A stretch of DNA of 64,000 bases from Cyrtodaria siliqua. Lineage: Eukaryota > Mollusca > Bivalvia > Adapedonta > Hiatellidae. Each line of letters begins with the position of its first letter. Position 1 is the stretch's first letter. Under the pieces are notes generated by a model. The model ran no database searches. It had not been told where the DNA came from and saw nothing but the letters and a program-made list of their open reading frames with translations. Both the position numbers and the translations under genes were made by a program. This document shows positions 20,761-32,099 of this stretch, piece after piece. The stretch spans positions 62,001-126,000 of the forward strand of contig JAWPHD010001267.1 of NCBI GenBank assembly GCA_037043455.1. Direction: 5' to 3'.

Positions 20761-22440
20761 GTCATATAAAGTTGTGACATTATTCACAGATTTAGCTGCG
20801 TGATCGAGCCAGGTAAAACATCAAATAATGTGGCGCCCTCTAGTGGCCAAAATGGCTGATCAAAACAGAAAATGTTTGCTTACGAATTAGCCAGAGATAC
20901 TCAGCCTGTCTGTGTTTTTGAACTTTACGATCACTGATAAGTGTTAAAGGAACACATGGCAATCTTGAGTTTTCAAAAACTAGCAGCATCCCGTTAGTTT
21001 TTCTACATAAATTGCATTTGTTCAATCATTAATGTTAATTATAAGAATTGTATTAAGCCATTTGTTTTTTTCTATTATTTTTTTTTTTATATTATTGCAC
21101 CAGTAATATATTAAAACTTATAGTATAATAAGACGAAATAGGAATACTTAAAATTTTATTTATTTAAATGTAACCAGGGTAAAAGTAAAAATGATACTGG
21201 ATATATAAATTGTGACACCCATTTCAAATACTGCAAGATTGCCATGTGTCCCTTTAAGTGCCTACTAATTAGTTGTACACACGGTAGTGTAAACTGGAAC
21301 AATGGCAAGTGTGAACCGGTGTTTAATCGGCTGTTTCTGAATTGGGTTCATTTTATGGTTGATTGTTCAATCAACATGAAACAATACAAAAGGTGCGATT
21401 ACTCAAAATATTGGTGTATGTAGCATTTCTGAATTTGCAGCGCGATCTTTCTAGATTCTTTGGAACTCGTGTTAGTTGAACTTGTATATGCCTCAGTTTA
21501 GCCTTACATTTTTTAAATATATTGCTATTTATTTTATTTCTCTGCATGTAAGCATACTGAAATGCATTTAATGAAAATACTAAATGGTGACAAGAGTCTG
21601 CATTTTTGTATTTTCTTATGATATATGCATGCATTCATTCTGTCCTTTTTTAAATTTCAGTCTTTACAATTTTTAAAAATTAAAATTACAATAAATTAAA
21701 TACAATTTTTAAAAAAGTTCTGAACTTTTTCCCGGTATGGGAAGCATGATATTATGTCCTTTAATGGGGCATAACACCGCCAAAAGTCATTGAACTGAAA
21801 CACATCAATGACATGCACAACTACACATGGCACTAATCATCCCTGCCATTGTATCAAGAACAGAAATGTGACAAAGTTTGTGTATTAAAACTTTAAAGAA
21901 CTCAATTTCATTAACCAGTACACAACAATGGCAGTGCAACTAGGCTTGGTATAGTTCTATGACATAAAACGTCACAAAACAGAGCTACAGATAAGCAAGG
22001 TATTTGCTTAAATTCCCAGTTAAAACTCGCTAAATTAGGCTAAATACTCAATTAAATTTCTTTATTGGTGCGTACCAATTATGTTTAACAAATTAATTAC
22101 GCAAAATAACCGTTTTTGTCAGCATATCATGTTTTATCCATTACCGTGAAGATGGCCAATATCAAACGGAATGCATCGCCGTTTCCAGTCAATTCTCAAA
22201 TAAGCGAGCCATTGAGATTGGCTAAATGTGACTGGTTATCAAGTTTATTTTTTTCACTCGAAAGTAAATCCTTCAGCAACAAAAATGTTGTATTCAGTCT
22301 ATTTTTAATTATTCGGCATCACCGAAGCACTCAACTTTATCTGTACGTCAACATGGCTAAAAGAGGCGCAGGTGTTTGAACTCAGTGCAAGAATATTCAT
22401 TATCGCTAAATATTAATAACTAACTCAGAACACAATAATA
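20761..22440. other. No gene recognised
   Basis: AT-rich sequence without tandem repeats or convincing ORFs. TCTAGTGGCC-AAAATGG at about 20841 is only a short match to common animal motifs. Confidence 0.35.
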
Positions 22441-22463
22441 ACTAACGTTGCGACGTTGAGTCG

Positions 22464-22491
22464 TGACGTCAATAAAGTGTTGCTGACGTCA
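22464..22491. promoter_or_regulatory. Two perfect TGACGTCA sites 20 bp apart
   Basis: Perfect palindromic CRE/ATF sites at 22464-22471 and 22484-22491, exactly 20 bp (two helical turns) centre to centre, in a locally GC-richer patch. Such spacing would put two bZIP dimers on one face of the helix. No gene start could be assigned next to them. Confidence 0.45.
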
Positions 22492-22739
22492 ACATCATCC
22501 GCCGACAACGTTCAATAAAGCGAATATTTGTTTGCAAAAACGTAATTTAAAATGTAATAGATTATTTAACTGCTGAGATCGACTATGAGTAATCCTTTAC
22601 TTGATGGTAGACGTGCTTTGTTTTTTTTACTTACTCGCATGCGCTCGTTCGTGAAAAAAACTACACGCCTACCTCTTGTGAAGGATTTCCCTATAATCGA
22701 TCCCAGCAGTTTTAAATAATCTCTATATAATTCATATAG

Positions 22740-23160
22740 GGCCCTGGTTTTGTATCACTGCTTAACACAGAAGTTCAGAGAGATATTGCACAGGGTATAG
22801 TTCTCCCTGTACACTGGACAGACTACTTTACATCCCTCCGAAGGATGACCTATATTCACAGTACCATGCCCAAGTAAGATACTGCGGGAGTTTGTTTGAA
22901 AAATCTGGGATGTGACCCCACTGGAAATCATACACGTGATTTCTGGGACTCGAGTCAAGTATGTTTAACACTTGGCGACCGCAGGGTTAAGTTTTCAAAA
23001 TTATATGGCAACAAAAGAACACAAGATAAATATGTCTGGAAGTCTCCTGAAACATGAGTCATACACAAATATCCTAGACACATTTGGTATACACAGGGTC
23101 TGAATGACACTGACTACCACAACAGCCATGGTTCTCACGTCTCCGTCTAGGTATTCTTCT
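22740..23160. other. No gene recognised
   Basis: A minus open frame (22755-22958) has no recognisable domain. Sequence is moderate in GC with no tandem structure. Confidence 0.3.
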
Positions 23161-23500
23161 TTTAGTTTAGATACTACAGATTACCAAATATGCAAACGAC
23201 GACTAGAATCGTCAGGGGATGTTTATGCTCACACAACCTTCCAATTGTTCACTCGATTTTTTAAACATGCAGAATGAATAACAAATACGTAGTCTAGATC
23301 ATCTGCGACGCTTGCTTGTTTACAAAATAATCAGGCGTCGAACATGATCAAGACTAATTTCATGTAGATCAATCCGTGACAACACAAAACATTCATAAAC
23401 TGAAAATGTGTGCTAACTTTATTGACACGTATGACAGTGGAGAGTGTAAACTTGCACATATTCTACTTACGATAATGCTTTTATTTACCATCATTTAACC
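23160..23500 (+). repeat. Diverged duplicate block, copy 1
   Basis: Collinear with 24525-24830: TTACCAAAT-GC, ACTA, AGGGG, GTTT-TG, CACAC, CTTTATTGA-ACGTA and CATATTCTACTTACGA appear in the same order. Similarity is patchy, so the duplication is old or the blocks are a diverged repeat family. Confidence 0.5.
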
Positions 23501-23967
23501 ATCTAAACATAACGCTTTCTCTTTCATGGCTTTTGAAATACTTTTATTTCCAAATAATAAATGGGTATTCTGCTATTTTGCCACAAGCTAATCAAGAGGT
23601 GGCGACAAACTATTTAATACATTATATCAGTCAACTTGTGACAAATATTGGCCAATTTATGGATCTGACACGAGTATGTATATAGAAATTAACCTGTCAA
23701 AATTAGAAGATAGTGCCCAGTCCTCCCCGACAATATAACACACAGGAGACGGTACTATTGCTTACACCGCCATTGCTTACCGGCATGCCATGCGCAAAAA
23801 ACACACAGATCACTCTTCAGCGACACATGTCACACACCATCAAGCATGTGTGGCACGTCATTTTTCAACACATGTAGGGTTACATATCATGGACAATTTT
23901 CTGTGGTGGAGGCAGACCACGTACTTTGTCTGGGTACAACCAGTACAAGAAATCAGAGAGAATTATC

Positions 23968-24175
23968 CTTTTACATTTATAGTGGAGTACGTGGCTCAGT
24001 GGTAGAGCACCGAACGTCAGATCAAAAAGGTCGTGGGTTCGATCCTCGCCGTGGCCATGTCATTTATCCTTGAGCAAGATAATTAATACACATTGCTTAA
24101 TACTGGTTCTACCCAGGGAACCTGCACATAATCGTCGAAAGGGGGTGTTGCAGTATCGGTAGATACATAGATACA
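23968..24175 (+). mobile_element. tRNA-derived SINE, second family
   Basis: A box GTGGCTCAGTGGTAGAGCA and B box GGTTCGATCC about 40 bases apart, followed by TTATCCTTGAGCAAGATAAT, CTGGTTCTACCCAGGGAACC and GAAAGGGGGTGT, ending in ATACATAGATACATG. The tail differs from the 15924 SINE. The head ends CGTGGCC, so a tRNA gene itself is unlikely because no acceptor stem forms. Confidence 0.72.
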
Positions 24176-24524
24176 TGTAGGATCCAAGTCATTCTTTGAA
24201 AAAGGAGTCGCGCTCGTGGTCACCTTGCATCAAATGGAAGTCACTGAACTTCACTATTGTTTCTCAATGGAAATATTCCATTATATTCTGATAACAATTG
24301 TGCTGTCGCTATGAAGACACTAAAAATACGACACTTTTGTACCACTCTTCAACGCATATACACACAAATTCCAATTAAAACACATTATACTGTTACAGTT
24401 TAGCATATTACTTACAATACATGCGTTTAATACGACGATTCACTTCGCTGAATCGCAGAAACAAATTAACGCGCCAAACAGGAACAAAATGGCGACAAAT
24501 GAAAACATCCGAGGGTTTCCCGTT

Positions 24525-24830
24525 TTTACTTTAGTATAGCTACTAACGGTTACCAAATGCGCCAACATCAACTACACATTTAAGGGGCATGTTTGTGGAC
24601 ACACTACCCTCCGACTTTTCACCCGTATATTTAATCATGGAAATTGATTGACAAACAAGTCATGTCATCAAGCGCAGTAAACTAGGTCACGCTATACAAA
24701 CACGAAGTTGACAAACAATAACAAACCAGTCATCAACTGCGTCTGCACACTTTATTGATACGTACAACAGTCGACGGTGTCAACTCTCTCCACATTACAA
24801 CACATATTCTACTTACGACAAAGTGTATAC
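24525..24830 (+). repeat. Diverged duplicate block, copy 2
   Basis: Partner of 23160-23500 (see there), about 1.36 kb downstream. An ATG in good context (AAAATGGCGACAAATG at about 24487) lies just upstream but its frame closes after 16 codons. Confidence 0.45.
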
Positions 24831-25339
24831 GCCTAATTGTACAACGTCAAAAGCTCTCTTTGATTTCATGTGTGAAAAAAAGATGGCCGCATCAGCATCA
24901 AAATAAATAAATATGAAACAGAGGCTATGACGTCAGGCTATTCCAACAATACATTACTTTCATGAAACGCCTCCCGAATATTGCCGATCTGGACAGTGAG
25001 GTCTAAAGCAACTTTATTCTCAATATAAAACACACATATATCTATACAACACTTCCTTGGAATTTTATTAGAACAAAATGTATTTCACATCGACTCAAAA
25101 CATTATACAGAACGTGGAATTCACAATTTACTATCTCCATACACGAGGGGTACAGCAAATTCACGCTTCACTGTGCACTATATGCAGTATATGGAATCTC
25201 GAATTAGGTCAAACTCCATCACAGTAGTAGAGCGTTCAATGGTTTCCATACACAGTAATAGTTATCTGAATTTCTATATTCATGAATAATAACGCTCTAT
25301 GAAAAATACAAAGAAAGAAAGCAGAATACGAATAAAATA

Positions 25340-25640
25340 AATGCGAGATTATCAAATGCAAAACTATATTGGAAAATGCTTAAAGATTCAGTAAAACGTC
25401 GACAACTATAATAAATGTTGATCATTTTGCGGAGTATTTTAAAGCAATAAATAATCCTGAAGATAGTTTTTACCAGGCCGACGAAGATGTTCTTACTTTT
25501 AATGAACAATGCCTAGACGATGAATTGCAGCTTATGTTTGAGGAGCTCGATAGCGAGATAACTTTGATAGAAATTAGTAAAGCAATCAAACAATTACGAT
25601 CAAATAAAAGTAGTGGGCCAGACCTATTTTTAAGGTGTAA
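25340..25640 (+). pseudogene. LINE ORF2 fragment, start of RT
   Basis: The plus strand reads KLYWKMLKDSVKR, then after a frameshift FAEYFKAINNPEDSFYQADE, DELQLMFEELDSEITLIEIS and KAIKQLRSNKSSGPDLFL. This is the linker and first RT block (NKSSGPD) of a LINE. The homology stops abruptly at 25635 after DLFL. Confidence 0.8.
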
Positions 25641-27200
25641 CACGCCCATTGATTGTTGCATTGAGTTATGTGTGAATTAAAATTTAAATGCCATGTTGTC
25701 ATTCATATCTAGACCCAAATTAAAAATGAATAACTTACATTCTCATCACAAATGACACATATGCTGCCAAAAGATCCACAGAAAAATGGGGATCATGTAT
25801 CTTCTAAGAAAGAGCTTGTCTCATGAATGAATGCTCCCTCTAAAAACATAAACACTGAGATGCCATAATATTGTATTCATACTCATTTCCATATAAGCAA
25901 AATAAATTAAAAACTAAACTCATTGCGTACTAAATATATCAAAAAGTATTATTGGGAACATCCGAACTGTTTCACATTTTTGAAATTAATAAAAAGTGAA
26001 AACACTAATGAGATATCTAGCAATCTATGTATACAAAGCATTTGAAAAACGATACACGATGCTTAGAGTGTAAGTTTTGTATATGTTATGTAGTGAATAA
26101 TATTCAATATTTGTTATATGATATAAATTATATAACATATATGCCAGTCACTCCGTCTCTTCCTGGCACAAGTGCGCGTAACGTATATTTTCTTAAAATG
26201 ACAATGTAACTCAAACAATAACACAAATTTACCTTTCAGTAATATATAAAGCCATTTGTTATTATAACTGTGTACCTGAATAGACTGTTATTTATATTTA
26301 TCACATAACGTCCCTTGTTAACAGTGTCGAACCATGTAATATTCTGTTGTATGACACACGTGTAATACAACCTGGAACGATTTTGATTGGTTGAGTTAAA
26401 TCTGTAACACTACGCAGGTTTTATTGACTGAAACTATTTTATTTATTATAAAGTCATCTAGAACTAGGTCATAAACTTAGTATTTACCACAGCTTATACT
26501 AACTAATGAAAGTTATACAAATCAGTGTGCAATTTTGTTAAAGTCGTCGTAAAACGCCTTTTGTAAAGAGATAAAACACAAACTCTTTTATACTCAACGT
26601 TGTGTGCGACGTGACAATGCGACGTCACATAACGTTCTGCCTGATTTTATGACGTTTTGGCGCTAAAGGTTGCGTACAGCTAAATATAGCCTGGCTGAAG
26701 CCCCGCCTTTTGTTGTGTACGATTCAGTACAGAAGTGAAAGTTCACAGAGTTCACAGAGGTCAGCAGATATAACTTTGAAATATTCAATATGCATTTTCA
26801 GGAAGGATAAACTATAGGTAAAATAATCCCCATCAGCTAGGATCATTAAATTAAATAAAAAAATATTTTTTAATGTTTTTGAAAATTTAACATCCATTGA
26901 AATTGCATGTCAATATTCAGTGCGGATTCAATAGTGTTTGTAAACACAGACATGTGCAGAGTGTTTGAGCAGAAAAATTTGTCTTTTTCACACTTTCAAA
27001 GGCTTTGTGATGGAAATATCTATGAAATAAGGTAATTTAAAGAAAATCTGGTGTATAATTCTTGAGATATTAGCTGACAGGTGCAACAGGAGGTCTATGG
27101 GAAAGTATTTAGTTTTCTGCAACCTATAGTGTGTCTGACGTCGTGGCGGTTTTATGACATGTCCATCTGAATTATTGTTTACTTATTTGATTGCAATGTT
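25641..27200. other. No gene recognised
   Basis: AT-rich with no supported ORF. GCGACGTCACATAACG at about 26619 is another CRE-like site; GAAAGTTCACAGAGTTCACAGAGG near 26736 is a short direct repeat. Confidence 0.35.
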
Positions 27201-27210
27201 ATATGATAAA

Positions 27211-27325
27211 AAGGATCTTAAACTCGTTCTTATTCCATATAAGATTTATGAGAGGCTCGTTAAAATTAAAATAATTCATAACTCGTTTCATAAATCTTAT
27301 ATGAAATGGGAACTCGTTTAAGATC
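27211..27325. repeat. Foldback repeat, ~50-bp arms
   Basis: GGATCTTAAACTCGTTC...CATATAAGATTTATGA on the left meets its inverse TCATAAATCTTATATG...CTCGTTTAAGATCC on the right. Arms are imperfect with small indels; the AT-rich centre is short. Could be a foldback MITE or produce a hairpin RNA. Confidence 0.7.
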
Positions 27326-28162
27326 CTATATAAATCATGATATGTACTATTGTATGCCATCTTACCATGCCACAATTGTATCATAAATGTAATTATTGAG
27401 TCTATGCTCATGACTCTTGTTAGAGTTATTGCATAATAAAGAATCTTCTTCTTCTTCTATATTACTTAGTTTTTTTGTTGATCTCATCTATTTCTGTGAT
27501 AATGTCTTGCTTTCTTCTGTTTCTCCCTCCATTGCTTTACGTTTCTTATTTTTGCCTTTTCCCTTCTTTTTTGTTTCTTTCTTCTGCACTTTATCTTCAG
27601 CGTTTAGTGACTTATCAAAGGTAGTATTTACACTTGAATCCAAGTAACTCAATGCTGAATTAATTGAACGTTGTCTTTTTTTTTTTAATTATTATTCATT
27701 GTTCATTACTATTCATACGTGTCATTTTTGGGCGACCTTTTTTTTTGTTGAGCAGTATAGTTTTGAAAAACATTAACAGGGAACGTATCTGCACACTGTT
27801 TTGAAAGGTTATGGGTTATTGGGTTTTCACTGGTGGCTGTGCATATGGCGGCGCCCCTCGCTTTACTGGTTCACAAAGTTTGCTTATTACGATATGTAAA
27901 CTCAATGTTTGGCTTCTGCAGTTTGATTAAATTATAATCACAACTTTCATAGTGTAGTTAGATGAAAATATAATTCAAAACTTGCCTCATTACTTAAATA
28001 ATTCCAAAATATCCTCAAATAGAAAAAACAACAACATCCACACTACAAAACCGGAAACGGAAAAAAATAGGTTTTTATTACTATAACTCTTTACAACTTT
28101 AATTCTTTATTACTATAGTACTGTATTACTATAACTCTTTATTACTATAACTCTATAGCATT
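27326..28162. other. No gene recognised
   Basis: Includes a CTT-repeat (27447-27458) and pyrimidine-rich low-complexity sequence around 27500-27600. Confidence 0.35.
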
Positions 28163-29424
28163 TTATTGTTATAAATCTTCTATAACTATTACTATAACTT
28201 TTTATTACCATAACTCTATAACTCTTTATTACCATAACTCTATAACTCTTTATTACCATAACTCTATAACCCTTTATTACCATAACTCTATAACTCTTTA
28301 TTACCATAACTCTATAACTCTTTATTACCATAACTCTATAACCCTTTATTACCATAACTCTATAACTCTTTATTACCATAACTCTATAACTCTTTATTAC
28401 CATAACTCTATAACTCTTTATTACCATAACTCTATAACTCTTTATTACCATAACTCTATAACCCTTTATTACCATAACTCTATAACCCTTTATTACCATA
28501 ACTCTATAACTCTTTATTACCATAACTCTATAACTCTTTATTACCATAACTCTATAACTCTTTATTACCATAACTCTATAACTCTTTATTACCATAACTC
28601 TTTAACTCTTTATTACCATAACTCTATAACTCTTTATTACCATAACTCTATAACTCTTTATTACCATAACTCTATAACTCTTTATTACCATAACTCTATA
28701 ACTCTTTATTACCATAACTCTATAACCCTTTATTTTATTACCATAACTCTATAACCCTTTATTACCATAACTCTATAACCCTTTATTACCATAACTCTAT
28801 AACTCTTTATTACCATAACTCTATAACTCTTTATTACCATAACTCTATAACTCTTTATTACCATAACTCTTTAACTCTTTATTACCATAACTCTATAACT
28901 CTTTATTACCATAACTCTATAACTCTTTATTACCATAACTCTATAACTCTTTATTACCATAACTCTATAACTCTTTATTACCATAACTCTATAACTCTTT
29001 ATTACCATAACTCTATAACTCTTTATTACCATAACTCTATAACCCTTTATTTTATTACCATAACTCTATAACCCTTTATTACCATAACTCTATAACCCTT
29101 TATTACCATAACTCTATAACTCTTTATTACCATAACTCTATAACTCTTTATTACCATAACTCTATAACTCTTTATTACCATAACTCTTTAACTCTTTATT
29201 ACCATAACTCTATAACTCTTTATTACCATAACTCTATAACTCTTTATTACCATAACTCTATAACTCTTTATTACCATAACTCTATAACCCTTTATTACCA
29301 TAACTCTATAACCCTTTATTACCATAACTCTATAACTCTTTATTACCATAACTCTATAACTCTTTATTACTATAACTCTATAACTCTTTATTGTTATAAA
29401 TCTTCTATAACTATTACTATAACT
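28163..29424. repeat. 24-bp satellite with 317-bp higher-order units
   Basis: About 50 copies of a 24-bp unit, ATAACTCTTTATTACCATA plus ACTCT. A 5-bp insertion (TATTTTATTA) at 28731 recurs at 29048, and the TTAACTC variant at 28871 recurs at 29188: both offsets are exactly 317 = 13 x 24 + 5. The array is bounded on both sides by the same 37-bp sequence starting TTATTGTTATAAATCTTC (28163-28199 and 29388-29424). The 160-codon minus frame in it (VIKSYRVM repeated) is an artefact of the 24-bp period. Confidence 0.92.
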
Positions 29425-29425
29425 A

Positions 29426-29841
29426 TACTCGGTAAAAAAAGTTTTGGACCAGGGTATATAAAGTCATATAAAAATAAAACTAGTGGACAAAATTTAAGTA
29501 TCTTTTTTAGTAACCAAGTTCTACCCTACCCCGTTAATTTGGTACCAGAAACATTAAATTCCAAACATATTTGATTTTAAAAAAATATCGCGAACACACA
29601 AAGGGTCTGTAAAAAATGTTGCAAAGTCCATACAAAGTAACAGTTACGGACACATTCGAGTAACCAATAAAAAGATTATTATTTTTTCGCAAACTTTCAT
29701 TGTAAACGATAATTATTGTTGATTGTTGATCTATTGTGAATTATCAACTGAGATAATAAGGGTTATGGTCGAATGTCATGGTTCAGCGATCATTGTACGG
29801 GTTCGAACACTGCCATGGTCCAAAACTTCTTTTACAGAGTA
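29426..29841. mobile_element. TA-flanked MITE (416 bp)
   Basis: Left end TACTCGGTAAAAAAAGTTTT then GGACCA; right end in reverse TACTCTGTAAAAGAAGTTTT then GGACCA. TA lies on both sides (29424-29425, 29842-29843). The inside has GTTCAGCG and GGGTTCGAAC, a weak tRNA-like pair. No ORF. Tc1/mariner-type by target. It starts one base after the satellite boundary repeat. Confidence 0.8.
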
Positions 29842-29857
29842 TATATAACTCTTTATA

Positions 29858-29952
29858 ACATGGTTTTATCGATCCGAGAAAAGGCATATTGACCGAGAAC
29901 GTAGTCCGACTCCGAGGTCAATATGCCTTTTCTCGGGTCGATAAAACCATGT
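29858..29952. repeat. Near-perfect hairpin, 37-bp arms and 21-base loop
   Basis: Arms 29858-29894 and 29916-29952, starting ACATGGTTTTATCGATCCGA; only one position differs (a G-U pair in RNA). The loop GAGAACGTAGTCCGACTCCG is itself rich in GAC/CGA. Could be a minimal foldback element or an RNA hairpin. Confidence 0.9.
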
Positions 29953-29989
29953 ATAGACCGAATTCAAAAGTCAACAATAGTTTTATTAT

Positions 29990-31000
29990 AAAACCAAAAA
30001 ATTAAAGAAATTTACCGCCGTAAAAGTTGCCCTTTTAGTATTATCGGCTTCTCCATTTTCTATTATTTTCTTTTTTTCATCAGCTGTCAATTTTTTATCT
30101 TAGCCACGCCTTTGAGCCAATACGAAAAGTCAACAGACATTTCTTAGGTCAATGCGTCTTTTTAGCAGGAATCATGTGACCAGCCTTGATCCAATAGAAT
30201 TTCTTTAATATTTTGATTTTATAATAATTAGTATTGTTGTAAAAATCTCGGTCCTTAACTTATTTTGAGGAGTAATTGTATGGATTGAATAAGCTGTCTT
30301 TAACAGTTTTAGATATTAATTTCAGAAGTGAAATTAGACTGGGTATGCGTGAGTGAGGGGCAGAGCAAATGTTGACAATTGTCCCAATGTTTGTAAACTT
30401 GCTGAATATACTTTCTTATAAGTAACTAACCATCCGTTTTTCTTGTTGTTTTTTAATAGCAGACATGCTTATCTTCATGAAGCAGTAAGTTTCCCAGTAT
30501 CCATATCAGGTTTGTGTTTTCTACAATGTTTTTAAACATTATCAGATAACAAACGAAGCCAATGGAGAAATCTTTAGTGTATTTAAGCCTTCAGAGTATA
30601 TATTAAACACACTATGATATCGGTGTAAACATGTATTGTATTTAACTACCGTTACGCTACAAAAATACTGAAACACTTATGACAATTATAAAAACACTGT
30701 TAATGTGCCGAAACGATCTGCTAAAACAAAGAGTATTGATTACACACTCACTGCTGTCTTATTGTGCGCTTACTTATTAATTAATAGTCCATTCAGATTT
30801 TAGTAAAGTGGACAGGACATGTTTTCACCGTTTCAGCTACCTATTACATTTGTTTTCGTAGCAACATACGGACCTCCATTTTGTCTACAAATTTTTGGAT
30901 ACAATCAGTATTAACAGCAGTGATTAAATTTCGTTTTGGGGGCAAAATGTAAACAGTGAGTCAAATTCAATACAACAGATTACAAAGTGTAGCGCTTGAC
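29990..31000 (+). other. Upstream region of the 194-aa gene
   Basis: No ORF. TGTAAACAG at 30947-30955 could be a splice acceptor for an upstream non-coding exon; GCAGTAAGT at about 30481 could be a donor. Neither is certain. Confidence 0.35.
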
Positions 31001-31585
31001 ATGTCGGCGGCATTTCGGACGTCATATTACGACATCCTAAAACGCAACATCCGTCATATTCACAGTGGATTTCCGCCCGGTGAAATCCGGATGCGCGTGA
31101 AAAAGTACCACGAGGGTATCGACTTCATTGATAGAATACACGACATGCAGACGAAACGCCCCGTATCCACCGAACCTTTGCGGCGTTTTGAATATCTTGC
31201 CGAGTACGATATATCAATACCGAAAGCTCCAGCGTTTAATCAGTTACCCAAGGAGGACGTAGAGAATTTAGTTGATAGACTTCATCATTCGCGATTGCGG
31301 ACTAAAACACTGGCCAAAATAACGACTGAATCGCAACAGATGGAAGGGGCTGAAGGTAGAGCAAGGGGTATACGTGCCCCATCGCGTTCTAAAACGTCCA
31401 TTACGCCTAGTCACACGCCTGTTAGGGACGTTAGGGATGCGTTTACCAAGCATTCCGACACAACTCCCAAGGATATAAGTGCCATCGTCGAGCGACTTTA
31501 CAATGGAAAAACGCACTGCAGTAAACTCCGTCAACGTGAAAAGGTGCATCATACACCAATCAGGCCGGCATCTTCGTTTAATTAG
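31001..31585 (+). CDS. 194-aa basic protein, distant paralog of the gene at 1476-4716
   Basis: Function not recognised. The ATG at 31001 is chosen because an in-frame stop lies at 30948 and because MSAAF...RNIRHIH aligns with MAFN...WNIRHIY of the paralog. The open frame from 30956 has no earlier ATG. Residues about 75-102 read YLAEYDISIPKAPAF then PKEDVENLVDRLHHSRLRTK; a second copy of the last motif, PKDISAIVERLYNGKTHCSK, sits near the C-terminus (about 156-175), so the protein has two V/I-x3-[LI]-V-x-RL repeats where the paralog has one. High in Arg, Lys, His and Thr; no signal peptide or membrane span. Base composition is clearly more GC-rich than the surroundings, as expected of a real exon. 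The 3' UTR carries a 43-bp minisatellite and ends near AATAAA at 32011. A ciliary or microtubule-binding role is only a guess. Confidence 0.78.
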   Translation: MSAAFRTSYYDILKRNIRHIHSGFPPGEIRMRVKKYHEGIDFIDRIHDMQTKRPVSTEPLRRFEYLAEYDISIPKAPAFNQLPKEDVENLVDRLHHSRLRTKTLAKITTESQQMEGAEGRARGIRAPSRSKTSITPSHTPVRDVRDAFTKHSDTTPKDISAIVERLYNGKTHCSKLRQREKVHHTPIRPASSFN

Positions 31586-31722
31586 AGCAGTCACTGATTC
31601 AACAAAAAGAGACTGAGCAACCAATGACAACTATCTGTCACATAATTAAAAATAACTTTCGCCGAATCCACGCAATACAGAAAGAACGCTGTGCAAGAAC
31701 CTAGTGTTTTAAGAAGACTATA

Positions 31723-31981
31723 GATATATGTCGTCCAGACAGAGACGCCAAATAGTGACGACTGATATATATGTCATCCAGACAGAGACGCCAAATAGTG
31801 ACGACTGATATATATGTCATCCAGACAGAGACGCCAAATAGTGACGACTGATATATATGTCATCCAGACAGAGACGCCAAATAGTGACGACTGATATATA
31901 TGTCATCCAGACAGAGACGCCAAATAGTGACGACTGATATATATGTCATCCAGACAGAGACGCCAAATAGTGACGACTGAT
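31723..31981 (+). repeat. 43-bp minisatellite in the presumed 3' UTR, six copies
   Basis: Six copies of a 43-bp unit containing GTCATCCAGACAGAGACGCC and AAATAGTGACGACTGAT, almost without variation (the first has GTCGTC). It lies between the stop codon at 31583-31585 and AATAAA at 32011, so it would be transcribed. Confidence 0.92.
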
Positions 31982-32010
31982 CAGCAATATTGAGTAACGT
32001 GTATACATTA

Positions 32011-32016
32011 AATAAA
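32011..32016 (+). terminator. Polyadenylation signal AATAAA
   Basis: AATAAA about 425 bases past the stop of the 194-aa gene, beyond the 43-bp array. It is the first good signal downstream. Confidence 0.5.
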
Positions 32017-32099
32017 CAGCATCATGCAGGGATTTCCGCATGCCCAATGACTTGGATAGAAACGAAAGAATAAAACATAAATAACTGGTTGCCTATTGT

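Noticed and set aside
23968..24056. Functional tRNA gene
   Set aside because: Boxes are good, but the acceptor halves do not pair and a SINE tail follows.
24487..24540. First exon starting ATGGCGACAAATG
   Set aside because: The frame closes after 16 codons and the possible donor GAGG|GTTTCC is weak.
28113..28595. 160-codon minus frame VIKSYRVM repeated
   Set aside because: It is the translation of the 24-bp satellite, stops where the 5-bp insertion shifts frame, and has no flanking coding sequence.
28163..29424. CRISPR array
   Set aside because: Repeats are contiguous with no unique spacers; the same holds for every array in the window.
30456..30480. Micro-exon between TTTTTTAATAG and GTAAGT
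   Set aside because: Only 25 bases and non-coding; splice-like sites of this quality are common in AT-rich DNA.
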